The translations under genes and the position numbers were made by a program. The notes beneath the pieces were generated by a model that did not search any database, was not told the DNA's origin, and worked only from the letters and a program-made list of their open reading frames with translations. A stretch of 64,000 bases of DNA from Clostridiales bacterium. GTDB taxonomy: Bacteria > Bacillota > Clostridia > Lachnospirales > Lachnospiraceae. Positions 1-8,592 of the stretch are shown one piece after another. Location of the stretch: positions 1 to 64,000 of the forward strand of contig QAKV01000042.1 in the NCBI GenBank assembly GCA_003343625.1. The letters are read 5' to 3'. The stretch's first letter is position 1; every line of letters starts with the position of its first letter.

Positions 1-395
1 TCGTGGAGATGATCGAGCGCGGCGAAGTGGAAACTCTGATTGTCAAGGACCTCAGCCGTCTGGGACGGGAGTACCTGCAGGTGGGGCAGCTCATGGAGTT
101 CTACTTTCCGGAGAAGGGCGTCCGGTTCATCGCGGTCAACGACGGGGTGGACTCCCTGGTGGAGAGCAGCAACGACTTCAACCCCATCCGTAACTGGGCC
201 AATGAGCTTCACGCCAAGGACACCAGTAAGAAGGTGCGCGATGTTAAGAAGGGCAGGCGGAGAATGGAGAACGGCTGGGAGCCAAACCGCCCTACGGCTA
301 TAAGAAAAAAGACGAACAGTCCAAAGAGATCATACCGGATGAGGCGACCGCCTCTGTGCCCAATGATCCGCAGGTTCAGAAAATGTACCTATGGG
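1..395 (+). pseudogene. Large serine recombinase remnant (Tn4451/TndX-like resolvase family)
   Basis: The frame entering from the left edge reads a resolvase-domain segment with KDLSRLGREYLQVGQ, FPEKGVRFIAVNDGVDS and AKDTSKKVR, which are hallmark stretches of the catalytic and linker regions of large serine recombinases of conjugative and mobilizable elements. Around position 281-286 the reading frame must shift to keep the family match: KPPYGYKKKD and then IIPDEATA are in another frame. Similarity fades after about position 380, and the rest of the normally 500-plus-residue protein is absent. The N-terminus lies outside the window. I read this as a decayed fragment of an old mobile element, lying convergent to the dehydrogenase gene. 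Confidence 0.8.
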
Positions 396-421
396 AAACA
401 TCAGAACGCATCCCCCTTTTT

Positions 422-1378
422 TTAAACGACTATATTCCGTTCTTCCCCACCCAGAAACGCTTCGATGTTCCTGCAGGTTTCGCTGACGCAGCGTTCCCGC
501 GCCTCCGTGCTGGCCCAGGCCATGTGCGGCGTCATCTGCAGCTTTCCCGTATCCGCAACGGACAGCAGCAAATCGTCCGGGCTCATGGGCTCTTTCTCGT
601 ATACATCCAGCCCGGCGCCCCGTATCTTTCCCGCCAAAAGCGCCTCCGCCAGCGCCCGGGTATCCACTACGGCGCCGCGGGCTACGTTGATCAGAATGGC
701 CTCCTTTTTCATCCGTTCGAAAGCCGATGCATCCATCAGGTGCCGGGTTCTCTCGCTCAGCGGACAATGCAGGGACAGGATATCCGACCGTCGCAGAAGG
801 CCGTCGAAGTCCACCTGTTCATAGTCCTGACACGCGCTCTTGCCGGAAGCCGAATAGAAAATAATGCGGCATCCAAAAGCCTGCGCTGCGGCCGCCACCC
901 GGCGGCCGATATTTCCCATTCCCACGATGCCCCAGGTCTTTCCCTCCAGCTCATAAAAGGTCTTTTCATAATGCGTAAACCGGGTCTGGCGGGAATAAGC
1001 GCCGGACTTCACATATCCGTCGTAGTAGGGAAGGTTTTCCAGTACGGAAAGCGCCAGTGCGAAGGTATGCTGTACGACGACGGCAGTGGAATAATTTCTC
1101 ACATTCACCACCCGTATCCCGCGTTCCCGGCAATAGCCGATATCCACGTTGTCATATCCCGTAGCGAACTGGCAGACCAGCTTCAGCCGGGTCGCCCCGC
1201 CCATCGTCTCCGCATCCATCCTGGCTTTGTTCGAAACCACGATGTCCGCATCCCTGATCCGTTCCGCCACCTGATCGTTGGAAGTGACGCTGTAATACGT
1301 CACTTCCCCGTACTTTTGAAATTCGTCCACGGAAACGTCCTCGCCTACGCTGCTCCTTTCCAGGACGACTATTTTCAT
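422..1378 (-). CDS. D-isomer-specific 2-hydroxyacid dehydrogenase
   Basis: This 318-residue protein belongs to the NAD-dependent D-2-hydroxyacid dehydrogenase family, which interconverts 2-oxoacids and D-2-hydroxyacids in the cytoplasm. The Rossmann motif is GIVGMGNIGRRVAAAAQAFG in the middle of the protein. The catalytic Arg region is NVARGAVVDT, the Glu region is GAGLDVYEKEP, and the active-site His is in MTPHMAW. An upstream in-frame ATG at 1390 (MGER...) lies 7 bp from the pgi stop and is an alternative start; ATG 1378 begins with the usual MKIVVLER. It follows pgi closely on the same strand, so co-transcription is likely. The exact substrate cannot be told. Confidence 0.88.
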   Translation of the reverse strand: MKIVVLERSSVGEDVSVDEFQKYGEVTYYSVTSNDQVAERIRDADIVVSNKARMDAETMGGATRLKLVCQFATGYDNVDIGYCRERGIRVVNVRNYSTAVVVQHTFALALSVLENLPYYDGYVKSGAYSRQTRFTHYEKTFYELEGKTWGIVGMGNIGRRVAAAAQAFGCRIIFYSASGKSACQDYEQVDFDGLLRRSDILSLHCPLSERTRHLMDASAFERMKKEAILINVARGAVVDTRALAEALLAGKIRGAGLDVYEKEPMSPDDLLLSVADTGKLQMTPHMAWASTEARERCVSETCRNIEAFLGGEERNIVV

Positions 1379-1397
1379 CCGTTCACCCATGTTCCGT

Positions 1398-2747
1398 CTA
1401 CAGCCTCTTGAGCAGCTCTTCCCTCTGCGCTTCGTATCCGGGCTTTCCGAGCAGGGCGAACATATTCTTCTTGTAGCTCTCCACGCCCGGCTGGTTAAAC
1501 GGATTGACTCCCAGCAAATATCCGCTGACGCCGCAGGCGAATTCGAAGAAGTAGAACAGCTGGCCCAGATAGAACTCGCTGACTTCCGGTACGTTGACCA
1601 TGAAATTGGGCACCTGGCCATCCGTATGAGCCAGAATCGTTCCGTTCATGGCGCTCTTGTTGACGAAGTCCACGCTCTTGCCCGCCAGATAGTTCAGACC
1701 GTCCAGATCCACCGGCTCTTCGTTGATGATGATCTCCTCCCGAGAGGTTTCCACATTGATCACGGTTTCGAACATGATCCGCGCGCCGTCCTGAATGAAC
1801 TGTCCCATGGAATGCAGATCCGTGGTCAGATCCACGCTGGCCGGGAAAATTCCTCTCTGATCCTTGCCTTCGCTCTCGCCGTAAAGCTGTTTCCACCATT
1901 CGGAAACATAGTGCACAGCGGGCTCATAGTTGGCCAGAATCTCGACGCTCTTGCCCTTTCGGAGCATGATGTTGCGCAGCGCTGCATATTTCACCGCGTC
2001 GTTTTCTTCAAACGGCGCATGCAACGCCATTTCCCGTCCGCTGGCAGCGCCTTCCATCAGCTTGTCGATGTCCGCGCCGCTGACCGCGATGGGAAGCAGG
2101 CCCACTGCCGTGAGAACGGAAAAACGCCCGCCCACATCGTCCGGAACCACGAAGGTCTCGTATCCTTCTTCGTCCGCTACCTTCTTCAGCGCGCCCTTCG
2201 CCCTGTCGGTGGTGGCATAGATCCGGGCCGCAGCTCCCTGCTTGCCGTATTTCTTCTCCAGCATCTCCTTGAACACGCGGAACGCGATGGCCGGTTCCGT
2301 GGTGGTGCCGGACTTGGAAATCATATTGATGGAGAAGTCCCGATCCCCGATCACATCCATCAAATGTCTGATATAGGTGGAACTGATGGAGTTGCCCACG
2401 AAATAAATCTCGGGCGTCTTGCGGATCCCCTTGTCCACCATGTTATAAAAGCTGTGGCGCAGAAATTCGATAGCCGCCCTGGCGCCCAGATAGGAGCCGC
2501 CGATGCCGATGACCAGCAGCACTTCGGAATCGCTTTTGATCTTCTCCGCCGCCTTTTTAATGCGCGAAAACTCTTCTTTGTCATAGTTCACCGGCAGGTC
2601 GATCCAACCCAGAAAATCGTTTCCCGCGCCGGTTCTGGAAACCAACAGTTCCTTCGCATCGCAGGCCAGCTTTTTCATGTTTTCCACCTCATGATCCTTC
2701 ACGAAGGGAGCGGCCTTGCTGTAGTCAAACGTCACTTTCGCGCTCAT
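1398..2747 (-). CDS. pgi: Glucose-6-phosphate isomerase
   Basis: The 449-residue product interconverts glucose 6-phosphate and fructose 6-phosphate in glycolysis. Its length matches the short Gram-positive Pgi form. Diagnostic stretches are the sugar-phosphate loop [33 protein letters not shown], and the second Pgi signature region around [16 protein letters not shown] near the C-terminus. The start is fixed by AAGGAGGAAAAGGA just upstream of ATG. A TTGAAA-17-TACACT promoter lies upstream, and a small GC hairpin (TGCCCG/CGGGCA) sits in the leader. The dehydrogenase gene follows after 7-19 bp. Confidence 0.97.
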   Translation of the reverse strand: MSAKVTFDYSKAAPFVKDHEVENMKKLACDAKELLVSRTGAGNDFLGWIDLPVNYDKEEFSRIKKAAEKIKSDSEVLLVIGIGGSYLGARAAIEFLRHSFYNMVDKGIRKTPEIYFVGNSISSTYIRHLMDVIGDRDFSINMISKSGTTTEPAIAFRVFKEMLEKKYGKQGAAARIYATTDRAKGALKKVADEEGYETFVVPDDVGGRFSVLTAVGLLPIAVSGADIDKLMEGAASGREMALHAPFEENDAVKYAALRNIMLRKGKSVEILANYEPAVHYVSEWWKQLYGESEGKDQRGIFPASVDLTTDLHSMGQFIQDGARIMFETVINVETSREEIIINEEPVDLDGLNYLAGKSVDFVNKSAMNGTILAHTDGQVPNFMVNVPEVSEFYLGQLFYFFEFACGVSGYLLGVNPFNQPGVESYKKNMFALLGKPGYEAQREELLKRL

Positions 2748-2808
2748 TCCTTTTCCTCCTTAAAACTGCCCGCAATTTCGGGCACAATCTGTTCTAAATG
2801 CCGCTATA

Positions 2809-2837
2809 AGTGTAGCAAAGTTATCTGTCGATTTCAA
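2809..2837 (-). promoter_or_regulatory. Promoter of pgi
   Basis: On the minus strand a TTGAAA -35 (2832-2837) and TACACT -10 (2809-2814) are separated by exactly 17 bp. The -35 overlaps the stop codon of the upstream membrane-protein gene, so pgi has its own promoter. It lies about 60 bp before the pgi start. Confidence 0.55.
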
Positions 2838-3514
2838 GCCAAAAATTCCCGCAAAAGCCTCTCCAGTTCAGCTCCCTCCAACCCTTTTCCGGGAGATGAC
2901 ATTCCGCCGCCCTCCCGTTCTTCCGCTTCTGCCGTCTTTCCGGCGGCCTCCATGGCTTTTTGCTGTTCTCTTTCCAGATAGTCGCTGTCCTGTCTGACGT
3001 TTCGGATCCGCTCGGGCATCCGGTTTTCCAGGAAATCCGTTACCGTAACCTTGAGCGCCTCGCGCTTCCCCGAAACGTCGATGAGCCCGGACAGGCCGAA
3101 GTGCAAATACAGCGACAGAAAGGCCTGCAGATAATAGGGCAGCACCTGCCCCAACGTCTCCCCATGCGCCAGGCCCAGACAGGAGCCGATGCCATCAGCG
3201 AATACCGACAGCAGGAGAAGCTGCCCGGACAGTTGATTGAGCAGCCGCAGGCTGCATTTCCCGATCCGGATTCCCTGCATGAATTTTTCCACGAATATTT
3301 CCGCGTTCACGGATCCTCCGTTGAGCTCATAGCAGTTGCGGAATTTCAGCTTGCACTGTTTCAGCAGCCCGTTTTCCGTGGCTGACATATTTTCCGCCTC
3401 GCGGATCAGTCTTTTTAAAATCACGCCGATCATAAATCTGCATAAAATACTGAATAATAAGAAAAGTGCCGCCGCCCCCATAAAGAAGGCATGTCCTCTT
3501 TCAAAAGCCTGCAT
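2834..3514 (-). CDS. Uncharacterised membrane-associated protein
   Basis: I do not recognise this 226-residue protein. An N-terminal hydrophobic segment (GAAALFLLFSILCRFMIGVIL, residues about 13-33) should anchor it in the membrane. It is followed by a cytoplasmic-looking stretch with several Cys residues, a moderately hydrophobic middle (LSGQLLLLSVFADGIGSCLG and YYLQAFLSLYLHFGLSGLID), and a charged, Glu-rich C-terminus with a Gly-rich linker. The start at 3514 is chosen because AGGAGGAGG lies just upstream; a longer frame begins at 3592 without such a site. It precedes pgi on the same strand. Confidence 0.65.
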   Translation of the reverse strand: MQAFERGHAFFMGAAALFLLFSILCRFMIGVILKRLIREAENMSATENGLLKQCKLKFRNCYELNGGSVNAEIFVEKFMQGIRIGKCSLRLLNQLSGQLLLLSVFADGIGSCLGLAHGETLGQVLPYYLQAFLSLYLHFGLSGLIDVSGKREALKVTVTDFLENRMPERIRNVRQDSDYLEREQQKAMEAAGKTAEAEEREGGGMSSPGKGLEGAELERLLREFLA

Positions 3515-3630
3515 GCGAATTCCTCCTCCTGTTTCATAATCCAGTATAAAACCCGCCGGGATCCCAGACAATCCCCTATCGGCCGGGTTCAATTTACATT
3601 TTCCGCCTTTCTTTTTCGGAGCAAAGCTGT

Positions 3631-3636
3631 TATAAT
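3631..3636 (+). promoter_or_regulatory. Possible -10 element of the TSCPD gene
   Basis: A perfect TATAAT lies about 52 bp before the start of the TSCPD-domain gene in an AT-rich stretch. No good -35 is seen at 17 bp, so the call rests on the -10 alone. Confidence 0.3.
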
Positions 3637-3688
3637 CGCTTTATTGACATAAAACAGCAAAATTACAGAATTTTATGGGAGGAAAAAA

Positions 3689-3934
3689 ATGCGTTATAAG
3701 ACGAAGGGAACCTGTTCCACCGCGATCGATATAGAAATGGACGGCGATGTGATCCGTTCGGTGGCGTTTACAGGGGGATGTAACGGGAATCTGAAAGGCA
3801 TTTCCAGCCTGGTGGCCGGAATGAAGGCGGAGGACGCCATCGCGAAGCTCAAAGGAATCCGCTGCGGGTTCAAACCCACCTCATGTCCCGATCAGCTGGC
3901 CTGCGCCCTGGAAGAAATGCTGCAGACCCGGTAA
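3689..3934 (+). CDS. TSCPD domain protein (TIGR03905-like)
   Basis: This 81-residue protein matches the small TSCPD-domain family common in Clostridia and named after a conserved Thr-Ser-Cys-Pro-Asp motif, seen here as TSCPDQLACALEE near the C-terminus. It also has GTCSTAIDIEMDGD and VAFTGGCNGNLKGISSLVAGM. The domain also occurs at the end of some class II ribonucleotide reductases, but the role of the stand-alone form is unknown. The conserved Cys residues suggest metal or redox chemistry (inference). GGGAGGAAAAAA precedes ATG. Confidence 0.85.
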   Translation: MRYKTKGTCSTAIDIEMDGDVIRSVAFTGGCNGNLKGISSLVAGMKAEDAIAKLKGIRCGFKPTSCPDQLACALEEMLQTR

Positions 3935-4014
3935 GGATCGCAGCGTATCCGAAAAGATCATTCAGGGCGGCTTTTTTGGAGATCCCGCCCGAAACAGGAA
4001 GGAGGCATCTTCGG

Positions 4015-5091
4015 ATGCGCAAAAAAATCGTGCTCACCGGCGGCGGAACAGCCGGCCACATCACGCCTAACATCGCCCTTCTTCCGCGCCTGGAGCAGAA
4101 GGGTTACGACGTTTTTTACATCGGTTCCTATGACGGCATGGAAAAAAGGCTGATGGCGGATTTTCAGATCCCCTATTACGGCATATCCACCGGGAAATTC
4201 CGCCGGTATTTCGATTTGAAAAATTTCACCGATCCGTTCCGCGTCCTGAAAGGATTCGCGGAGGCCCGCAAAATCCTGAAGGAAATTCAGCCCGATCTGG
4301 TCTTTTCCAAAGGCGGTTTCGTAGCCGTTCCCGTCGTCCGGGCTGCCGCTTCCCTGAAAATCCCCTGCGTGATCCACGAATCCGATATGACTCCGGGTCT
4401 GGCCAATAAACTGTGCATCCCGGTAGCCAAAAAGGTCTGCTGCAACTTTCCGGAAACGCTGCGCACTCTTCCCGCTTCCAAGGCGATCCTGACCGGCTCC
4501 CCGATTCGGGAAGAACTGCTCCACGGAAACAGGGAAGCGGCCTACCGGCTGTGCGGTTTCGATTCCAGCAAACCCGTTCTGATGGTCATCGGCGGTTCTC
4601 TGGGCTCCGCCGCCATCAACCAGGCCGTTCGGGAATCCCTGCCCGCTCTGCTGGCCGATTTCCAGATCGTACACATCTGCGGGAAGGATAAGATCGACAA
4701 TCTCCTTCTCAACACCAACGGATACCGTCAGTTCGAGTACCTCAAAACGGAACTCAAGGACGTATTCGCCATGGCGGACGTGGTGGTCTCCCGCGCCGGA
4801 GCGAATGCCATCTGCGAGCTGCTCGCGCTGAAAAAGCCCAACCTGCTCATCCCTTTGTCCGCCGGGGCCAGCCGCGGCGATCAGATTCTGAACGCCCGCT
4901 CCTTCGAAGCCCAGGGATTTTCCATGGTGCTGGATGAGGATTACCTCTCTCCCGGCCTGCTGACCGAAAAAGTTCAGGAACTGTATTTCACCCGGCAGAC
5001 CTACATTGCAGCGATGTCCAGAAGCCAACAGACCACTGCGATTTCCACCCTCATCAGCCTCTTTGAGGATATCATTTCCGGCCGCTGCTGA
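4015..5091 (+). CDS. murG: UDP-N-acetylglucosamine--N-acetylmuramyl-pentapeptide pyrophosphoryl-undecaprenol N-acetylglucosamine transferase
   Basis: The 358-residue protein is MurG, the peripheral membrane GT28 glycosyltransferase that adds GlcNAc to lipid I to make lipid II for peptidoglycan. The first glycine loop is GGGTAGHITPNIAL at residues 8-21. The second is GGSLGSAAINQAV. The UDP-GlcNAc region near SRAGANAICELLALKKPNLLIPL is intact. Length is normal. The start at 4015 is set by AGGAAGGAGG 8 bp upstream; a longer frame begins inside the TSCPD gene. The gene stands outside a division/cell-wall cluster, which is common for the murG copies of Lachnospiraceae. Confidence 0.95.
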   Translation: MRKKIVLTGGGTAGHITPNIALLPRLEQKGYDVFYIGSYDGMEKRLMADFQIPYYGISTGKFRRYFDLKNFTDPFRVLKGFAEARKILKEIQPDLVFSKGGFVAVPVVRAAASLKIPCVIHESDMTPGLANKLCIPVAKKVCCNFPETLRTLPASKAILTGSPIREELLHGNREAAYRLCGFDSSKPVLMVIGGSLGSAAINQAVRESLPALLADFQIVHICGKDKIDNLLLNTNGYRQFEYLKTELKDVFAMADVVVSRAGANAICELLALKKPNLLIPLSAGASRGDQILNARSFEAQGFSMVLDEDYLSPGLLTEKVQELYFTRQTYIAAMSRSQQTTAISTLISLFEDIISGRC

Positions 5092-5152
5092 TCGATTTGA
5101 TACGGGCGCAAAAGGATGCCTGTTAAAGTTTCGGATAAAAAGGGATAAAAAA

Positions 5153-5288
5153 GTGTGCGCCGGGGCGCACACTCGCGCCGAGCGCGGTTGCCGTCAGGCA
5201 ACACTCTACTTTTCGCGCGAGTGCGCATCCTCAGCGGAGCGTCTTTTTTTATACGATAGGAAATGAAATTTCCTATCGTATAAAAAAA
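5153..5288. repeat. Structured intergenic repeat, full copy (hairpins plus 21-bp inverted repeat)
   Basis: This element lies between convergent murG and degV. It opens with a perfect 8-bp hairpin (GTGTGCGC, loop CGGG, 5153-5172). Then comes CTCGCGC (5172-5178), which pairs with GCGCGAG (5215-5221), enclosing a 6-bp hairpin GTTGCC/GGCAAC (5187-5202). It ends in a perfect 21-bp inverted repeat with a 3-nt loop, arms 5244-5264 and 5268-5288, containing ATACGATAGGAAAT. Partial copies with the same modules occur at 17189-17340 and 27427-27469. It can also act as a bidirectional terminator because of its flanking T and A runs. Confidence 0.75.
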
Positions 5289-5289
5289 G

Positions 5290-5333
5290 GAGCCGCGAAA
5301 AACGAGATCGTTTTCGCAGCTCTTTCTTTTTTT
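5290..5333 (+). terminator. Intrinsic terminator between murG and degV
   Basis: GAGC plus GCGAAAA pair with TTTTCGC plus GCTC with one mismatch and a 9-nt loop, followed by TTTCTTTTTTT. Because an A-run precedes the stem, the structure also works for degV transcripts from the other strand. Confidence 0.65.
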
Positions 5334-5342
5334 GAAAACACA

Positions 5343-6275
5343 TTATTTCACATCCGCAATTTCGGCTTCCCGGAGATCTTCCTGCGTCCACTTTCGCAAA
5401 AAACCCGCTCCCACCGGATACGGGCCGGTGTGCACGCCGATGGTAGCGCCGATCTGGATTTCATCCCAGTCTGCCGGCTGATTATCTGCGGCTTTCAGCC
5501 TTTCCCGCAGATCCTCACAAAACGACCGGTATTCCGGCACCGGCAGCCCCTCCCCCGTAGCGAAACGATATCCCTTCAGATCGATCTTCTCCCGTTCCAC
5601 ATACTGTAAAAGCCACTCCGTGACCTTCTGCAGAGACCGCTTTCTCCCCCTACACAGTTCCGAGGGCCCGAGCTCCCCGTCGTAAAACCGCAGCAGCGGT
5701 TTTATCTCCAGCATGCTGCCCACCAGACAGGCCGCCTTGCCGATTCTTCCGCCCCGCTCCAGATACTTCAGATCTTTTGTGGTGAAAAAGATGCGTCCCG
5801 AATTCCGGATTCTCTCCAGGGCCTTCACCGCCGTCTTCAGAGGGATGCCGTCGTCCCTCAGACGCGCCGCTTCCTTGACGAACAGCCCCTGCAGGCCTGT
5901 GGCGAGGCGGGAATCCAGCACTTCGATTTCCGCCCCTGAAAACTCCTCCCGCAAAACCGCTTTGGCGTTCATCGCCGCTTCCATGGAGCCGCTGAAATTC
6001 CGGGTCAGGCAGATACAGAGTACCGGCAGTCCTTCTTTGACCGCCGGCAGAAATGCATCCACATAATCCTGAACGGAGGGCATGGAGGTTTTGGGGGCAC
6101 ACTCCGGTCTGGCTTCCATTTCCCGATAGAAATCCGTTACCGCAATCTATCGCCCTTCCTGCAGATATTCCTTCCCATCCAGGGAAACATAAAAGGGTAC
6201 GACGGAAATGCCCGCTCTCTTCGTCCAATCCTCCGAAAGATCACAGGAACTATCGCTTACGATGTAAAATTCCAT
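5343..6275 (-). pseudogene. DegV family fatty-acid-binding protein, interrupted by an in-frame TAG
   Basis: DegV/FakB proteins bind fatty acids and present them to the FakA kinase. Reading from ATG 6275 gives a normal DegV N-terminus (MEFYIVSDSSCDLSEDW and PFYVSLDGKEYLQEG). A TAG stop at 6149-6147 follows, and the same frame then continues to 5343 with the rest of the family: PKTSMPSV, LTRNFSGSM, YLERGGRIGKAACLVGSM and a C-terminal IGVHTGPYPVG. The expected fatty-acid-contact Thr, Ser and His regions all lie after the stop. Total length (about 310 codons) is only slightly above the family norm. Either this is a nonsense-mutated gene or an internal start at 6119 makes a shortened protein without the first lobe strand. 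Confidence 0.8.
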
Positions 6276-6290
6276 AAATTTTTCGCGCCT

Positions 6291-6713
6291 CTATTCTTCT
6301 TCCTCTCCGCAGATCGTCCTGCGCACCTCCTCCAGCTCCTCCTGGCTCGGGCTGCCCGGCTTCCAGCCGATCGTCTGCCCGTCGCCGTGATAGCGCGGGA
6401 TCATGTGGATGTGGAAATGGAATACCGTCTGTCCCGCCACTTCGCCGTTGTTCTGCACCAGGTTAAAGCCATCGCAGGAAAGCCGCTCCGACATCCGCCC
6501 CGCCATCCGCTTCGCCAGCGCGAACGCCTTCTCGCACCAGTCTTCCGGCAATTCATACAGGTTGGCAAAATGCTCTTTGGGCAATACCAGGGCATGTCCC
6601 TTCGCCGCCGGACCCAGGTCCAGAATCACCCGAAATCTCTCATCCTCATACAGCGTCTTGGAGGGGATCTCTCCATTTGCTATTTTACAGAAAATACAAT
6701 CTTCTTTTCGCAT
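6291..6713 (-). CDS. HIT family nucleotide hydrolase/transferase
   Basis: This 140-residue protein has the histidine-triad signature HFHIHMIPR (residues about 98-106) and the N-terminal CIFCKIANGEIPSKTLYED typical of Hint/HinT-like proteins, with Cys residues that often bind zinc. Members hydrolyse adenosine phosphoramidates and acyl-AMPs. The C-terminus ends in an acidic tail (GEEEE). It sits between the broken degV and the rhomboid gene on the same strand; no functional link is apparent. Confidence 0.93.
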   Translation of the reverse strand: MRKEDCIFCKIANGEIPSKTLYEDERFRVILDLGPAAKGHALVLPKEHFANLYELPEDWCEKAFALAKRMAGRMSERLSCDGFNLVQNNGEVAGQTVFHFHIHMIPRYHGDGQTIGWKPGSPSQEELEEVRRTICGEEEE

Positions 6714-6737
6714 TATTCCCTCTCTTCCCGGCGATGC

Positions 6738-7358
6738 CTAAACCGCGCGCCGCCTCTCCCTTCTCGGGATGATATTCAGCAGAAACGCCAGAAGGAACCC
6801 GGACAGGAGCCCTCCCACATGCGCCGCATTATTCACGTTCGCCCCGTAAAATCCGGCATACAGGGACAAAAAGACCGCGATCACCATCCGCTGCATGGAG
6901 ATATGGGCAGCAGCGCCTTTCCTGACGATGACCAAAAACAGCAGGGCGCCGGTGAGACCGAAGACCGCGCCGCTGGCTCCGATGGAATCGTAAAAACTTC
7001 CCGTGGAGAGCTCATAGGCCGACGAAAGAAGATTCCCGAATACCGCGGACAGGGCATAAAGGATCAGGAAACGAACCCTCCCCAGCGTCCGCTCCACGAT
7101 CTCCCCGCAGAAATAGAGCAGGAGCATATTGTTGACCAGATGTTCGATATCCGCATGCAGAAAAGCAGCTGTGATCAGCCGGTAAAACTCCCTGCCATGC
7201 AGCAGATAGATCACGCTGTAGCATCCCCTGGCCTCCATCCAAAAGCCGAGCCTCGGCACGAGAAGGCCCAGCGCAAAAACGATCGAATTGACCCCGATCA
7301 GGGCGACGGTGCAAAGAGGCAGCTCTACAGTTCTCCTCGGATTTTCCCGGTATCCCAT
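6738..7358 (-). CDS. Rhomboid family intramembrane serine protease
   Basis: The 206-residue, six-helix membrane protein carries the rhomboid catalytic Ser in GASGAVFGL and the catalytic His in NNAAHVGGLLSGF, plus the conserved HADIEHLVNNM loop. Rhomboids cleave transmembrane segments of other membrane proteins. The start at 7358 is preferred over 7379 because AGGAGG lies 8 bp upstream of it. It lies just downstream of the Tad locus on the same strand; a pilus-related substrate is possible but only an inference. Confidence 0.9.
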   Translation of the reverse strand: MGYRENPRRTVELPLCTVALIGVNSIVFALGLLVPRLGFWMEARGCYSVIYLLHGREFYRLITAAFLHADIEHLVNNMLLLYFCGEIVERTLGRVRFLILYALSAVFGNLLSSAYELSTGSFYDSIGASGAVFGLTGALLFLVIVRKGAAAHISMQRMVIAVFLSLYAGFYGANVNNAAHVGGLLSGFLLAFLLNIIPRRERRRAV

Positions 7359-7404
7359 GGCGGTTTCCTCCTGTAACAAAGGGTATCACGTCGGGACACC
7401 GCTG

Positions 7405-8592
7405 TCAATAAAAGCGTAGGGTAAACCGCTCCCGCCCGAACTGCACCAGATCCCCTTCGCGAATGGCGGCCGATTCGTTGGGAGACAGCTTCCTGCCGTT
7501 GACGATGGTGCCGTTTCTGGAATTTAGGTCCAGCACGTGAATTCCTCCTTCTGAGACCAGCAACCTGGCATGGATCCGGCTCACCGAGCTGTCCGTCAAC
7601 TCGATGGAAACCCTGCCTTTTAGCTTTCCGACCGTCATGGGGAGCTCTCTGAGCGGAAAGCGCCTGCCGCCTCCCTCTTCCTCCAGGCAGGCGGTCTTCC
7701 CGCCTTCCTGTTTCCGTTCCAGATCCGTAAAATACACGGTTTCCCCGGTACCTTTCGGATCCAGCTGCCCCGCATAGCTGTCCCACACGGTATCCGGCCA
7801 CGCTTCCTCCGGCAGCTCTTCTTTTGCCGTCTTTTTATGCCTTTCGCGCCTTCCGAATAGCAGACGGGAAAGCCAGCTCTTTTTTGAGGGCGGCCTTTCT
7901 ATTTCTGCCCTGGTATCCTCAGGCCATTCCGAACCGCTCAGGCCGCCGGCCCCGCCCTTCGCTTCCCGCTCTTTTTCCGGCGCGAAGCCAGAAGCGAAGG
8001 GATCCTCTGGCACCTCCTCCCTTTCTCCTGCCGATTCCCGCGCTTTCGCCTCCTCCTTTTCCAGGTATGGCAGAAAAGAAGACAACACGAAATATTCTCC
8101 TTTCGACAGCTTGTAGAACTGATAGGCCACGTTCACCGCGTGTTCCTCGCTGTGATCCACATGTTCCAGAAAGAAGTCCGCCAGCTTCGCGTATCTTTGC
8201 CCGGCCGTCCTTCGCTGAGGATCATAGCAGAAAAAAATTTCTTCACTTTCCACATCTGCGAAGAGCATCTCCGCTTCCAGCAACAGTCCCTGTTCGTCTA
8301 ACAGATACTCCCCCAGATCTTCCTGCATGGCGGCGATGGAGCGCAGGATCCCCGCCAGATCCTTCACCCCCATTTTGGTCGATTCGTACAGGCGCTCCAA
8401 CGGCTGCCGGGAAGAAATGTCGTAATAGAGAAAGGTCTCCCCGTCCAAAAAACGCTGTCGGCAATCCAACAGGCGGCCGATCCGATTCTCCTCCATCATC
8501 CTCCAGGCATATTCTTTAAGGAGCTCCGGCTGCCCGCACTTCCGCACCAGATAGCTGTGATTCAATTCCCTTTTATAAGTCACTTCATTCAT
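7405..8592 (-). CDS. DUF6382/FHA domain protein, last gene of the Tad operon
   Basis: The 395-residue protein has an N-terminal DUF6382-like region (residues about 1-190), a low-complexity charged linker, and a C-terminal FHA phosphothreonine-binding domain (about 315-395). FHA landmarks are GKLKGRVSIEL, SVSRIHARLL and DLNSRNGTIVNG. It overlaps the upstream TadE-like gene by 8 bp, which indicates translational coupling. Such FHA proteins often end Gram-positive Tad loci and may read phosphorylation state to control assembly (inference). No transmembrane segment is seen. Confidence 0.85.
   Translation of the reverse strand: MNEVTYKRELNHSYLVRKCGQPELLKEYAWRMMEENRIGRLLDCRQRFLDGETFLYYDISSRQPLERLYESTKMGVKDLAGILRSIAAMQEDLGEYLLDEQGLLLEAEMLFADVESEEIFFCYDPQRRTAGQRYAKLADFFLEHVDHSEEHAVNVAYQFYKLSKGEYFVLSSFLPYLEKEEAKARESAGEREEVPEDPFASGFAPEKEREAKGGAGGLSGSEWPEDTRAEIERPPSKKSWLSRLLFGRRERHKKTAKEELPEEAWPDTVWDSYAGQLDPKGTGETVYFTDLERKQEGGKTACLEEEGGGRRFPLRELPMTVGKLKGRVSIELTDSSVSRIHARLLVSEGGIHVLDLNSRNGTIVNGRKLSPNESAAIREGDLVQFGRERFTLRFY

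Noticed and set aside
356..1411. A 351-codon plus-strand frame over the dehydrogenase
   Set aside because: Only the first part (to about 395) is the shifted recombinase frame; the rest is antisense to a gene with intact catalytic motifs.
5153..5202. tRNA-like or CRISPR-like fold in the intergenic repeat
   Set aside because: The hairpins do not form a cloverleaf, there is no CCA/T-loop signature, and there is no regular repeat-spacer pattern.
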